From assembly GCA_024743255.1 (NCBI GenBank), contig JANSWY010000030.1, forward strand, positions 1-51,508: a DNA stretch of 51,508 bases. Direction: 5' to 3'. Position numbers and translations under genes: made by a program. The notes beneath the pieces were generated by a model. That model saw only the letters and a list, made by a program, of their open reading frames with translations. It was not told the origin of the DNA and did not search any database. Each line of letters begins with the position of its first letter. The stretch's first letter is position 1. Origin of the DNA: a bacterium. Its GTDB lineage: Bacteria; Bacteroidota; Bacteroidia; Cytophagales; Cyclobacteriaceae. Shown piece after piece: positions 1 through 6,244 of the stretch.

Positions 1-406
1 CCTTCCGGCAGGGGTGTGGGATAATAATAATTTCCCTGATCAGATTGATGCAAAATGTACGGTCATAGAGATTCCAATTAACGTAAGGTTTGATCTAATA
101 AAACTTCCAAAAGGGAGAATTTATGGTTTAGCAGGACTTAATTCTTTCCTGATGAACAGAGAACTTTATGAGTGGGAGGTTTCCAATGGAATATATGGAT
201 CAGTCACTAATGATATTGATATAAGAAAAGAGAATAAACATTATTTCGGTGTTTTAAATCTTTCTGCAGGTTACCAAAGAAGAGTAGGAGAACACTTTAG
301 CTGGGGAATAGAGTCTTATTATCAATCCACACTTGCGGGAGTCGGATTTTATGAGATAAGTTTAAAAAGTTTGGGAAACCAGATTTTGATAAACTATCAT
401 TTTTAA
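1..406 (+). CDS. Outer-membrane beta-barrel-like protein, C-terminal fragment
   Basis: The open frame runs in from the left edge (Leu-Pro-Ala-Gly precede the first GTG at nt 14), so this is the 3' part of a longer gene and nt 14 is not its start. About 134 residues remain, ending in TAA at 404-406. They show alternating polar/hydrophobic strands rich in Tyr, Phe and Gly (VRFDLIKL, IYGLAGLNSFL, FGVLNLSAGYQRR, FSWGIESYYQ), and the last residue is Phe (INYHF). A terminal aromatic residue is typical of outer-membrane barrels. Bacteroidota carry many PorT/OMP_b-brl-type barrels of this sort; the exact family and ligand cannot be told from the fragment. It is followed directly by a strong hairpin terminator. 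Confidence 0.6.
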   Translation, partial: LPAGVWDNNNFPDQIDAKCTVIEIPINVRFDLIKLPKGRIYGLAGLNSFLMNRELYEWEVSNGIYGSVTNDIDIRKENKHYFGVLNLSAGYQRRVGEHFSWGIESYYQSTLAGVGFYEISLKSLGNQILINYHF

Positions 407-414
407 AATTTACC

Positions 415-446
415 AAGGAGCTTTCAAATACGTTAGCTCCTTTTTT
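415..446 (+). terminator. Rho-independent terminator after the barrel gene
   Basis: Perfect 8-bp stem AAGGAGCT / AGCTCCTT (415-422 and 435-442) with a 12-nt loop, followed by a run of six T. It lies 9 nt after the barrel stop codon. The endonuclease V gene converges from the other side. Confidence 0.8.
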
Positions 447-951
447 AAATCAATCGACTCCTCTGGTCTACAAGTTTCAAAATAGTAGGAATTCTAAACT
501 CACCATGCATTTTTGATACATTCTCGGTGGCTTCTTCTAAACTTATCCCAAGCGAGGTTACATATAAGGGATGTTTGCTTTCACCGCGTAAAACACTGGA
601 TTTTTTCTTCTGAAGGCTTAAGAAGTCATTTTTGGCTATTCCAATTACTGGATACTTTTCCCCCAACTCCTCAAATAGATAACCTCCAAGCCCTGGTTTA
701 CCATCATCTGATAGAATCACGTAACCATCAATCACAAGTATATCTTTCTCAGTATTAAGAGGAATCTTTTTAATTATACTTAGAAGGCATGGTAATTCTC
801 TTTTGTAAAATGACCCACTTTCATATTCCTCGATTTCGGTAGTTTTTTCAGATAACTCGTAAGATGATTCTACGTCATGCCAATTTTGAATTCCTACCAC
901 TGCAGTATTAGCAAATTCTTCAGTGTAGTATGTGTCGAAGCAGTAGATCAT
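445..951 (-). CDS. Endonuclease V-like protein (short, divergent)
   Basis: About 168 residues. The order of motifs matches the endonuclease V family, which cuts DNA or RNA next to deaminated purines: an early Asp (CFDTYY), a Glu in FYKRELPCL matching the FREyP segment, Asp in VIDGY matching VDGHG, then KPGLGGYLFE and GIAKND matching GVAKK. The core acidic residues are therefore present. Differences from the E. coli enzyme: the N-terminus is about 30 residues shorter, the PYIP strand-separating wedge reads EYES, and the usual HG and HPR after the second Asp are not seen. ATG at 951-949 is preferred over an in-frame TTG one codon upstream, because it overlaps the TGA of the upstream protease gene (TGATG), suggesting translational coupling. 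Function is inferred from family. Confidence 0.7.
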   Translation of the reverse strand: MIYCFDTYYTEEFANTAVVGIQNWHDVESSYELSEKTTEIEEYESGSFYKRELPCLLSIIKKIPLNTEKDILVIDGYVILSDDGKPGLGGYLFEELGEKYPVIGIAKNDFLSLQKKKSSVLRGESKHPLYVTSLGISLEEATENVSKMHGEFRIPTILKLVDQRSRLI

Positions 952-2135
952 CAAATCAATGGTCTAAGTAAAATTTCCAGGGATTTTTCCTGATTGTCCT
1001 GAAGGTATTTAATTTCAACTTTCTTTCCATCCTGGTATAATAATGCCCTTAATTGTTCCAGTGAAGCATCTACTGCTTTGATACCGTCTATTTCAATAAT
1101 CTCATCACCCGCTTTAATATCAGACTTTGAGATGTCTGTTTCTGAAATGATGCTGTCCACAATGGTTTTAGATTTATCAGAGCTTAGCTTTAATTTGAGA
1201 CCAGAGTGAGATATTTCGAAAGCTGTACCATCAAATAGATGATTAGGTTCCCAGTAGCTGATTTTTCGTTTGTAGTCAAACGTGATATTAAACCGTTTTA
1301 GAATTTCATTTCCTATAACTCCAGCAATTGTTGGATGAGCAAATACTCCCACATTGGTGTTGTAGATACTTACTGGAATGTTGGTAAATTCCGTACCCAG
1401 AATCTTTACCTTGTTTATTCTGCCGACATCAACATCTGCTTTATTTTTTGAAAAGCCACTTGCACGGTTACTGTAGGTCTTACCAATGGTGTTTTTCAAA
1501 TCGTTTCTTTCAGAGAATGGAGTGGTGAATGCAATTGCAAGTCCGGCTCCATTATCTATAATGAATTCTTCATTTTGGTATGAGTCATTTGTCAGAGCAA
1601 CGGTAAAAACTGCTGTTGGTACATAGCCTAAATCAATTTTGATGAGTTCTCCATTTCCCTGATATTTATATTTTTTGGATTGGTAAACAATCAATTCAGA
1701 TGTGTTGTAATTGATCTCAATCACATACTGACGCAACAAATGATAGCCGATTATTCCGTCAATATTTCTACCTATGACTTCTTCCAGATGGCTTAAAGAA
1801 ACACTTTGGAGATTGACTTTTGAAAGTTGAATGTCATTTATATTGATTTCAACGTTCTCAATGATTTCAGAAGTGACAGTTCCCGAAGCTCCAGAGTTTT
1901 CGGTCGTTCTGTCGGAAACCAGGTTAAGTCTTTTAGTAGTTGATGAATTGATTACAGTGCCACCTGCTCCAGTATCAAAAACAAATTTCAACTCTTCGGA
2001 ACCTTGAATACTCAGGTTTATAAAAATATGATTTCCTTCTAGCTCAAATGGTATTTTAGCTATAGGAATTGAGGCGTCTACAAATGATACAAATGATGTG
2101 ACTAATAAAATAATGATGGTCAATCGGTGTTTCAT
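951..2135 (-). CDS. Exported pepsin/retropepsin-like aspartyl protease with C-terminal PDZ domain
   Basis: 394 residues from the ATG at 2135, chosen because it begins a clear signal peptide (MKHRL, then a hydrophobic run ending near VDAS); the longer frame adds 34 residues without signal character. Two aspartyl motifs occur in one chain: FDTGAGG near residue 54 and IDNGAG near residue 193. Each is followed by hydrophobic strands, so both halves of a pepsin-like active site may be supplied by one polypeptide. The last roughly 85 residues are a PDZ domain (SGLKLKLSS, then SDIKAGDEIIEIDG). Such proteins are common envelope proteases of unknown substrate in Bacteroidota. The stop overlaps the start of the endonuclease V gene by one base, so the two are probably cotranscribed although no functional link is obvious. 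Confidence 0.8.
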   Translation of the reverse strand: MKHRLTIIILLVTSFVSFVDASIPIAKIPFELEGNHIFINLSIQGSEELKFVFDTGAGGTVINSSTTKRLNLVSDRTTENSGASGTVTSEIIENVEININDIQLSKVNLQSVSLSHLEEVIGRNIDGIIGYHLLRQYVIEINYNTSELIVYQSKKYKYQGNGELIKIDLGYVPTAVFTVALTNDSYQNEEFIIDNGAGLAIAFTTPFSERNDLKNTIGKTYSNRASGFSKNKADVDVGRINKVKILGTEFTNIPVSIYNTNVGVFAHPTIAGVIGNEILKRFNITFDYKRKISYWEPNHLFDGTAFEISHSGLKLKLSSDKSKTIVDSIISETDISKSDIKAGDEIIEIDGIKAVDASLEQLRALLYQDGKKVEIKYLQDNQEKSLEILLRPLI

Positions 2136-2224
2136 GCTATTGTAAATCAAATTGTATTCAGTTTTGTCTATGCGGTTATATTCTAAATAAAGACCGATAC
2201 AATGAATAATGGTTTCACAATCAA

Positions 2225-2263
2225 TGAAAAAACTCACCCAAAATGTGCATGCTTGAGTGAGTT
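2225..2263 (-). terminator. Rho-independent terminator of the ECF42/DGPF operon
   Basis: Read on the minus strand: stem AACTCAC / GTGAGTT (2257-2263 and 2231-2237) followed by a T run (A run at 2225-2232 on the plus strand). It lies 29 nt beyond the stop of the DGPF gene. Confidence 0.7.
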
Positions 2264-2291
2264 ATCTAATCAGAACTATATTCAAGTCAGT

Positions 2292-2648
2292 TTAGTTTAT
2301 CCCTTCAACTTGCATAATAGGCCTAATCTCCATTTTCCATTTCCCGTCTTCAAAACGAGGATCAGCTTTTCCAATTTCAATTGCTTCGTTGAGATCTTTT
2401 GCAATTATATGGTAATAGCCGGAAATCACTTCTTTGGTTTCATTGAATGGACCATCTACAAATTTCCCGTTTTCCTGGGTAATGATAGTTCCTTCCATAT
2501 CTAACGGTTCTGCAGCTTTCATTTTGCCTTGCTCAACCATCGACTTAATATAGGCGCCAACTTTTTGAATGTGTTCTTGTTGTTGTTCTGGAGATAATTC
2601 CATCACAGGGTTTCCTTCGTTTCTGATGAATACTATGAATTCTTTCAT
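2292..2648 (-). CDS. YCII-related DGPF-domain protein, partner of ECF42 sigma factor
   Basis: 118 residues with the DGPF signature (KFVDGPFNETKEVISGYYHI near residues 62-81), the hallmark of the YCII-related/DGPF family, a small dimeric alpha-beta barrel fold. The first residues (MKEFIVFIR) and the C-terminal RPIM strand fit that family along its whole length. It lies 28 nt downstream of an ECF sigma factor with a TPR-like extension. The ECF42 group of sigma factors is known to sit beside DGPF proteins, so the pair is a recognised genomic unit. The biochemical role of DGPF proteins is not established; enzymatic and regulatory roles both remain open. A terminator follows. Confidence 0.85.
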   Translation of the reverse strand: MKEFIVFIRNEGNPVMELSPEQQQEHIQKVGAYIKSMVEQGKMKAAEPLDMEGTIITQENGKFVDGPFNETKEVISGYYHIIAKDLNEAIEIGKADPRFEDGKWKMEIRPIMQVEGIN

Positions 2649-2676
2649 AACTATAATTTTTTAGTTTCTGTATCCA

Positions 2677-3966
2677 TCACACTTGAGATTTAGAAATAGG
2701 GACAAGTTCATTCATTTTTTTAGTTAGAAATTTTATGTCTCTTGAGTTTTGTGCGAATTCAATTGCTTGTTGATAACAAGATACAGCTTCTATAATTTCC
2801 CCAATTTCTTTTTTCAATTGAGCCAGGACAGAATAGTACAGATGGTTTTCTTTAAGTTCATCCAATTTTTCAATTTCCTCGATAGCTTCAGTTGCACTTC
2901 TAGCTTTTGATAGTGCGACAACTCTATTCAGTCTTACTACGGTTGAATCTTCAATCGATAGTAAAGAATCGTAGAGTGAGAGTATTTCCTCCCAATTAGT
3001 TTCGTAGTATGATTTCGAGATACAATGATTTCCAGAAATACTGGCTAGGATGAGATACTTTGATACATGTTGATTTTTCTGTGCCTGGCCCAGATGATAC
3101 AAGCCTATGTTGATCAAATCCTTATTCCATAAGCTCCTATCTTGAAATTCGATCTCTATTATGTCTTGCTCCTCATTTATTCTTGCTTCAAATCTAGAGC
3201 AGTTTAAATACATCAATGCGAGTAGCGAATGAACATTGCCCATTTTTTTCACATTCCTATTTGCAACAATAATGGTTGCTAGCCTAATTGCTTCCAGACA
3301 CAAGTCTTTTCGCACAATTTGATCTTTCTTGGTTGGATGGTATCCTTCATTAAATAGTAAATAGATTACTTTCAGTAGAATTTCTAAGTTTTGATTGAGA
3401 TCTGTGAAATTGATCGAATCTTGCAAATCTAATTTCAACCTTTTCCTTCCTCTGACTAATCTTTTATTGATTGTCTCGGTGTTGGTTAAATAAGCTGATG
3501 CAATTTCTGAAATACTAAAACCGCATAGGATTTTCAGGATAAGTGTAATGGTAATATCATCAGAAAGAGATTTATGACAACATTTCAACATCACTCTTAA
3601 TACCTCATCGGAGATTTGCTCGTCTGAAAAATTAATTTCATTGCTGTTTACATCAACAGATGTTTCCAAAAAGCGATTTTTGATTTTCTCTTTTCTGAGA
3701 AAGTTAAACATCTGGTTTTTGGCTGTTGTATAAAGCCATCCTTCTGGGTTTGGTGGGATACCATAAAGTTTCCAGTGCTCCGTAGCTTTCATCAGCGTAT
3801 CCTGAACAATATCTTCAGCAAGGTCGAGATTAACATACCTGGAAATTACAGCTAGTATTTTACCGTATTCTTTTCGGAAGAAATGTTCAACCAGGTTGTT
3901 GGTATCTGATTGGCTCACAGCAGTGTTAGTTTTTTCTTGCAAGTTCAGAGATAGTTTGAATCTCAT
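2677..3966 (-). CDS. ECF42-type RNA polymerase sigma factor with C-terminal TPR-like extension
   Basis: 429 residues, more than twice a standard ECF sigma factor. Residues about 25-95 form region 2 (LAEDIVQDTLMKATEHW, then NPEGWLYTTAKNQMFNFLRK), which binds the -10 element. Residues about 125-180 form region 4 (GFSISEIASAYLTNTETINK, then LVRGRKRLK). From about 190 to the end the chain is helical and TPR-like (RLNRVVALSKA, LYYSVLAQLKKE, CYQQAIEFAQNSRD). This arrangement plus a downstream DGPF gene defines the ECF42 group, in which the C-terminal extension regulates sigma activity and no classical anti-sigma factor is needed; none is seen here. The start overlaps the upstream gene by 41 nt. No other early Met exists, and the chosen start leaves a 25-residue lead before region 2. 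Confidence 0.88.
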   Translation of the reverse strand: MRFKLSLNLQEKTNTAVSQSDTNNLVEHFFRKEYGKILAVISRYVNLDLAEDIVQDTLMKATEHWKLYGIPPNPEGWLYTTAKNQMFNFLRKEKIKNRFLETSVDVNSNEINFSDEQISDEVLRVMLKCCHKSLSDDITITLILKILCGFSISEIASAYLTNTETINKRLVRGRKRLKLDLQDSINFTDLNQNLEILLKVIYLLFNEGYHPTKKDQIVRKDLCLEAIRLATIIVANRNVKKMGNVHSLLALMYLNCSRFEARINEEQDIIEIEFQDRSLWNKDLINIGLYHLGQAQKNQHVSKYLILASISGNHCISKSYYETNWEEILSLYDSLLSIEDSTVVRLNRVVALSKARSATEAIEEIEKLDELKENHLYYSVLAQLKKEIGEIIEAVSCYQQAIEFAQNSRDIKFLTKKMNELVPISKSQV

Positions 3967-4357
3967 TTTTTAATTGAGAGACTTCACCCCAGTATGTACA
4001 AGGGACTTCAAGAAATTTCTGATCCTTTTCATAAAGAAATAACAAATAAGATTCACCTAGACTAAACAATGGATCACAATTGGTGAATTCCGAATGCAAT
4101 TCGACTATTTGATCTTTTCTGAAATTTGCTTTGAAGCTTTTTGATATTTTAATTTTTACACGGTAACTCTTTTGTGTATCCTGAGGATAGTGGAATTCTT
4201 CTCGTTCCTCTTTGGTATCAAGCAATTCAATTACTTCTGCAATGACAACATATTCAATGTTTTCGAAATCTGATTCTATTGGCTGAAGTATGCAATCACA
4301 AGCATAAGAAATATTCGAAAATATCATGAATAACGCGATTAGGGCTAGAGGTTTCAT
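3926..4357 (-). CDS. Exported protein with N-terminal CxC, TIMP/NTR-like fold suspected
   Basis: 143 residues from ATG 4357, chosen because it opens a signal peptide (MKPLALIALFMIF) that would be cut just before or near CDC. The mature chain would start with Cys-Asp-Cys, followed by beta strands (YVVIAEVIEL, YRVKIKISKSFKA, DQIVELHSEF), a mid-chain Cys (FTNCDP), GESYLLFLYEK and a late Cys (EVPCTYW). That pattern, CxC at the mature N-terminus with two later cysteines and a five-strand barrel, resembles bacterial netrin/TIMP-like proteins. This is inference by pattern; no function is known. Its 3' end overlaps the ECF42 gene by 41 nt, so it may be cotranscribed with it, though its product need not be related. 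Confidence 0.55.
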   Translation of the reverse strand: MKPLALIALFMIFSNISYACDCILQPIESDFENIEYVVIAEVIELLDTKEEREEFHYPQDTQKSYRVKIKISKSFKANFRKDQIVELHSEFTNCDPLFSLGESYLLFLYEKDQKFLEVPCTYWGEVSQLKNEIQTISELARKN

Positions 4358-4426
4358 GTTTAGTCTTTTAAATCTTTTCAAGTTTGAATTCAAGAAGATA
4401 TTTATTTTGCATTTTCTAAGTCAAAA

Positions 4427-4786
4427 CTAATCCCTTCTCACAATCACAAAAAAATCATCCTTCAATTCCAAATATCCATAGTCATAGCAGAAGTAATAAA
4501 TATTACCTTCCTTGGTCTCATATGTATTGGTGAAATACCCAAAGTCAAACCCCTGTTCCATGAGCTTGGAACGCTTCACTTTTGCTTTGCCGTTGGGACT
4601 TAGGATTTCCATAATTCGCCGGTTTTTTTTGAGGATGGCGTTTACTCTTCTTACCAGGTTGTTGGTAGTGCTATTTTGCTTATTGTTGTAGGCGTTTCTA
4701 CACATGTCGGAGCAGAATTTTTTATCTGCTCTTCCCATTATCGGGTTGCCACATTCAGGGCATTTCTTTTCCGCTACTTCCGTCAT
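4427..4786 (-). CDS. Small zinc-ribbon protein
   Basis: 119 residues. Four cysteines in a CxxC...CxxxC ribbon at residues 9, 12, 25 and 29 (KKCPECGNPI, then KKFCSDMCRN) resemble the N-terminal zinc ribbon of DUF2116-like proteins. They are followed by a basic helical part (NNLVRRVNAILKKNRRIMEI) and a Tyr/Phe-rich C-terminal sheet (YYFCYDYGYLELKDDFFVIV). It is cytosolic, with no signal or membrane segment. Short proteins of this type are widespread in Bacteroidota; the basic middle suggests nucleic-acid contact, but that is inference. It is transcribed divergently from ssb, with 257 nt between the two starts holding the phased array. Confidence 0.65.
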   Translation of the reverse strand: MTEVAEKKCPECGNPIMGRADKKFCSDMCRNAYNNKQNSTTNNLVRRVNAILKKNRRIMEILSPNGKAKVKRSKLMEQGFDFGYFTNTYETKEGNIYYFCYDYGYLELKDDFFVIVRRD

Positions 4787-4869
4787 AGATGATTAATCGA
4801 ATAATTTTCCCGAATTTATTACTTCTTATTGTTATTTGCAAATAGCTGATATACAGTAATATATCCGAC

Positions 4870-4930
4870 AACAAACATTTACAAGTGTTTACAATCGGTT
4901 ATAAACGAGTACAAATACTTAACAACCGAC
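4870..4930. repeat. Helically phased ACAA decamer array between the zinc-ribbon gene and ssb
   Basis: Five consecutive 10-bp units start at 4871, 4881, 4891, 4901 and 4911, each reading ACAA (once ATAA) at its start and T at its end: ACAAACATTT, ACAAGTGTTT, ACAATCGGTT, ATAAACGAGT, ACAAATACTT. A looser sixth unit (AACAAC) starts at 4921. The exact 10-bp spacing puts every ACAA on the same face of the helix. It lies just upstream of the possible ssb promoter and 85-145 nt from the zinc-ribbon start, so it could be a cooperative protein-binding array or a bent-DNA element. Function is inferred only. Confidence 0.6.
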
Positions 4931-4957
4931 TTGATTTTCGGCCCTATGCAATCTTTG
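4931..4957 (+). promoter_or_regulatory. Possible ssb promoter (Bacteroidota-type boxes)
   Basis: TTG at 4931-4933 and AATCTTTG at 4950-4957 resemble the Bacteroidota TTTG / TAnnTTTG pair, with one mismatch in the second box and a 16-nt gap, slightly short. A start of transcription near 4964 would give an 80-nt leader. Confidence 0.35.
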
Positions 4958-4969
4958 CAACATCACAAC

Positions 4970-5002
4970 GATCAAACACTTGATCAATACGATCTGCCGA
5001 TC
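4970..5002. repeat. GATC cluster with inverted repeat in the ssb leader
   Basis: Four GATC tetramers occur in 33 bp (4970, 4982, 4991, 4999). The first two form a perfect inverted repeat GATCAA-acac-TTGATC (4970-4985). The segment follows the proposed ssb promoter, so it could be an operator or leader hairpin. Confidence 0.5.
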
Positions 5003-5043
5003 AGTGATTATTTAAAAAGTTTAACTATTAAAAAATTAAAATT

Positions 5044-5385
5044 ATGAACGCTTTAAGAAACAACGTGCAATTAATTGGCAGACTAGGAAAAAACCCTGAA
5101 GTAAGAACTTTCGACAGTGGAAAGAAGATGGCCACATTTACTTTGGCAACCAATGAGGTTTACAGAAACAGCAAAGGTGACAAAGTAGAAGATACACAGT
5201 GGCATAACATTGTTGTGTGGGGAAAGAAAGTAGAGGTAGTGGAAAAGTATCTTACAAAAGGTGCAGAGGTTGCTATACAAGGCAAGCTGATTAACAGAAG
5301 TTATGAAGTTGACGGTGAAAAGCGATACACCACAGAGATCACTCTAAACGAGCTACTCATGATGGGTAAAGCAAATAACGCCTGA
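5044..5385 (+). CDS. ssb: Single-stranded DNA-binding protein, short form
   Basis: 113 residues covering one OB fold: NNVQLIGRLGKNPEVR at the start, the WHNIVVWGKKVEVVEKYL core, then KGAEVAIQGKLINRSYE and a final ITLNELLMMG strand. It binds single-stranded DNA as an oligomer during replication, repair and recombination. The chain ends just after the OB fold. The disordered linker and acidic tip (DDDIPF-like) that recruit partner proteins in full-length SSB are missing, so this is likely a second, specialised copy rather than the main replicative SSB. The start is unambiguous: first ATG after an A-rich leader. It is a single gene with its own promoter region and terminator. Confidence 0.93.
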   Translation: MNALRNNVQLIGRLGKNPEVRTFDSGKKMATFTLATNEVYRNSKGDKVEDTQWHNIVVWGKKVEVVEKYLTKGAEVAIQGKLINRSYEVDGEKRYTTEITLNELLMMGKANNA

Positions 5386-5419
5386 ACATAAAGTATAATA
5401 ACCATCTGCTTTGTTTTAG

Positions 5420-5450
5420 AAAAGGTAGGCCGCACGGTCTGCCTTTTTCT
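5420..5450 (+). terminator. Rho-independent terminator of ssb
   Basis: 12-bp stem AAAAGGTAGGCC / GGTCTGCCTTTT (5420-5431, 5436-5447) with two G-T wobble pairs and a 4-nt loop, ending in a T run. Confidence 0.8.
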
Positions 5451-5471
5451 GTTTTGTGGGTATATTGGTAT

Positions 5472-5774
5472 ATGCTATTCTATACCCAACTAATCTTCAT
5501 CAAGCCAGGTAAGGAAAAAATATTTCACTCCTTCGAGGATAAGGTCATTCCATTTTTGAGTCGTTACAATGGTAAGCTCATGTACAGGCTAAGGCCGCAG
5601 GAGTCAGATTATATTGAAATCAATGATGATGCGCCCTATGAAATTCACTTGGTGAGTTTTCAAGCCAAACAGGACTTCCTGGATTATGCAAATGATCCGT
5701 CAAGACAACAGTATTTGGAAATGAAAAATGAATCTGTTGAGAAAATTGTATTGATAGAAGGGAAAACCCTTTAG
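5472..5774 (+). CDS. DUF1330-like small protein
   Basis: 100 residues from ATG 5472; an in-frame TTG six codons earlier is unlikely because it lies inside the ssb terminator tail. The N-terminus LFYTQLIFIKPGKEKIFHSF followed by VIPFLSRYNGKLMYRLRP, and the later strand-helix YEIHLVSFQAKQDFLDYAND, match the dimeric alpha-beta barrel (DUF1330/ferredoxin-like) family seen in many Bacteroidota. Substrate and reaction are unknown. The next gene starts 2 nt after the stop, so the two form an operon. Confidence 0.65.
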   Translation: MLFYTQLIFIKPGKEKIFHSFEDKVIPFLSRYNGKLMYRLRPQESDYIEINDDAPYEIHLVSFQAKQDFLDYANDPSRQQYLEMKNESVEKIVLIEGKTL

Positions 5775-5776
5775 TT

Positions 5777-6244
5777 ATGAAGAAACTAATCATCCTTCCA
5801 ATCCTAATATTCAGTATTGGGCTTACCGCCCAAAAGCTCGAAGAGGGAATCTACTTTACCTCAAGATCAATGAACGAGTGCTACAAAAAATTAAAGCTCC
5901 TCAATACTGATGACTACTACTGTATTCTTGAGAAACCAATTATCGAGTTGCAAAGGTTCTACTCTGTAAGCGATATCTATGTTGATTCAGCTACAGGAAT
6001 GAGGTCCATTGATCTTAAGCTTGATTCAATTGGCAAAGAAACTCTTAAAACAACTACCAGAATTTTTAAAGGCCGAACGCTGGGGCTTATAGTAGATGGT
6101 AAATTGGTCAGTAAGCTTTTTGTTCAAAGTACAGTTTCCGAGGGAATTTTTAAGTTCCAACAGACTGGTCATTCTAATGAAATCTTCTGGATAAGAAGGA
6201 AGCTTATGGATGCGATTAAAAAAAGTAAGCGTCTTACTGATTGA
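5777..6244 (+). CDS. Exported protein of unknown function
   Basis: 155 residues. A signal peptide (MKKLIILPILIFSIGLTAQ, cut after Ala-Gln region) is followed by an alpha/beta chain (KLEEGIYFTSRSMNECYKKL, later FYSVSDIYVDSATGM and TLGLIVDGKLVSKLFVQ). GLIVDGKLVSK resembles a SecD-type P1 head-domain strand, as in small Bacteroidota proteins with a SecDF P1-like fold, but this is a weak guess. It starts 2 nt after the DUF1330-like gene and overlaps the convergent thioredoxin-like gene by 11 nt. Confidence 0.55.
   Translation: MKKLIILPILIFSIGLTAQKLEEGIYFTSRSMNECYKKLKLLNTDDYYCILEKPIIELQRFYSVSDIYVDSATGMRSIDLKLDSIGKETLKTTTRIFKGRTLGLIVDGKLVSKLFVQSTVSEGIFKFQQTGHSNEIFWIRRKLMDAIKKSKRLTD

Noticed and set aside
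513-758. 81-residue plus-strand frame over the endonuclease V gene
   Set aside because: Opposes a gene with clear family motifs; no domain or leader.
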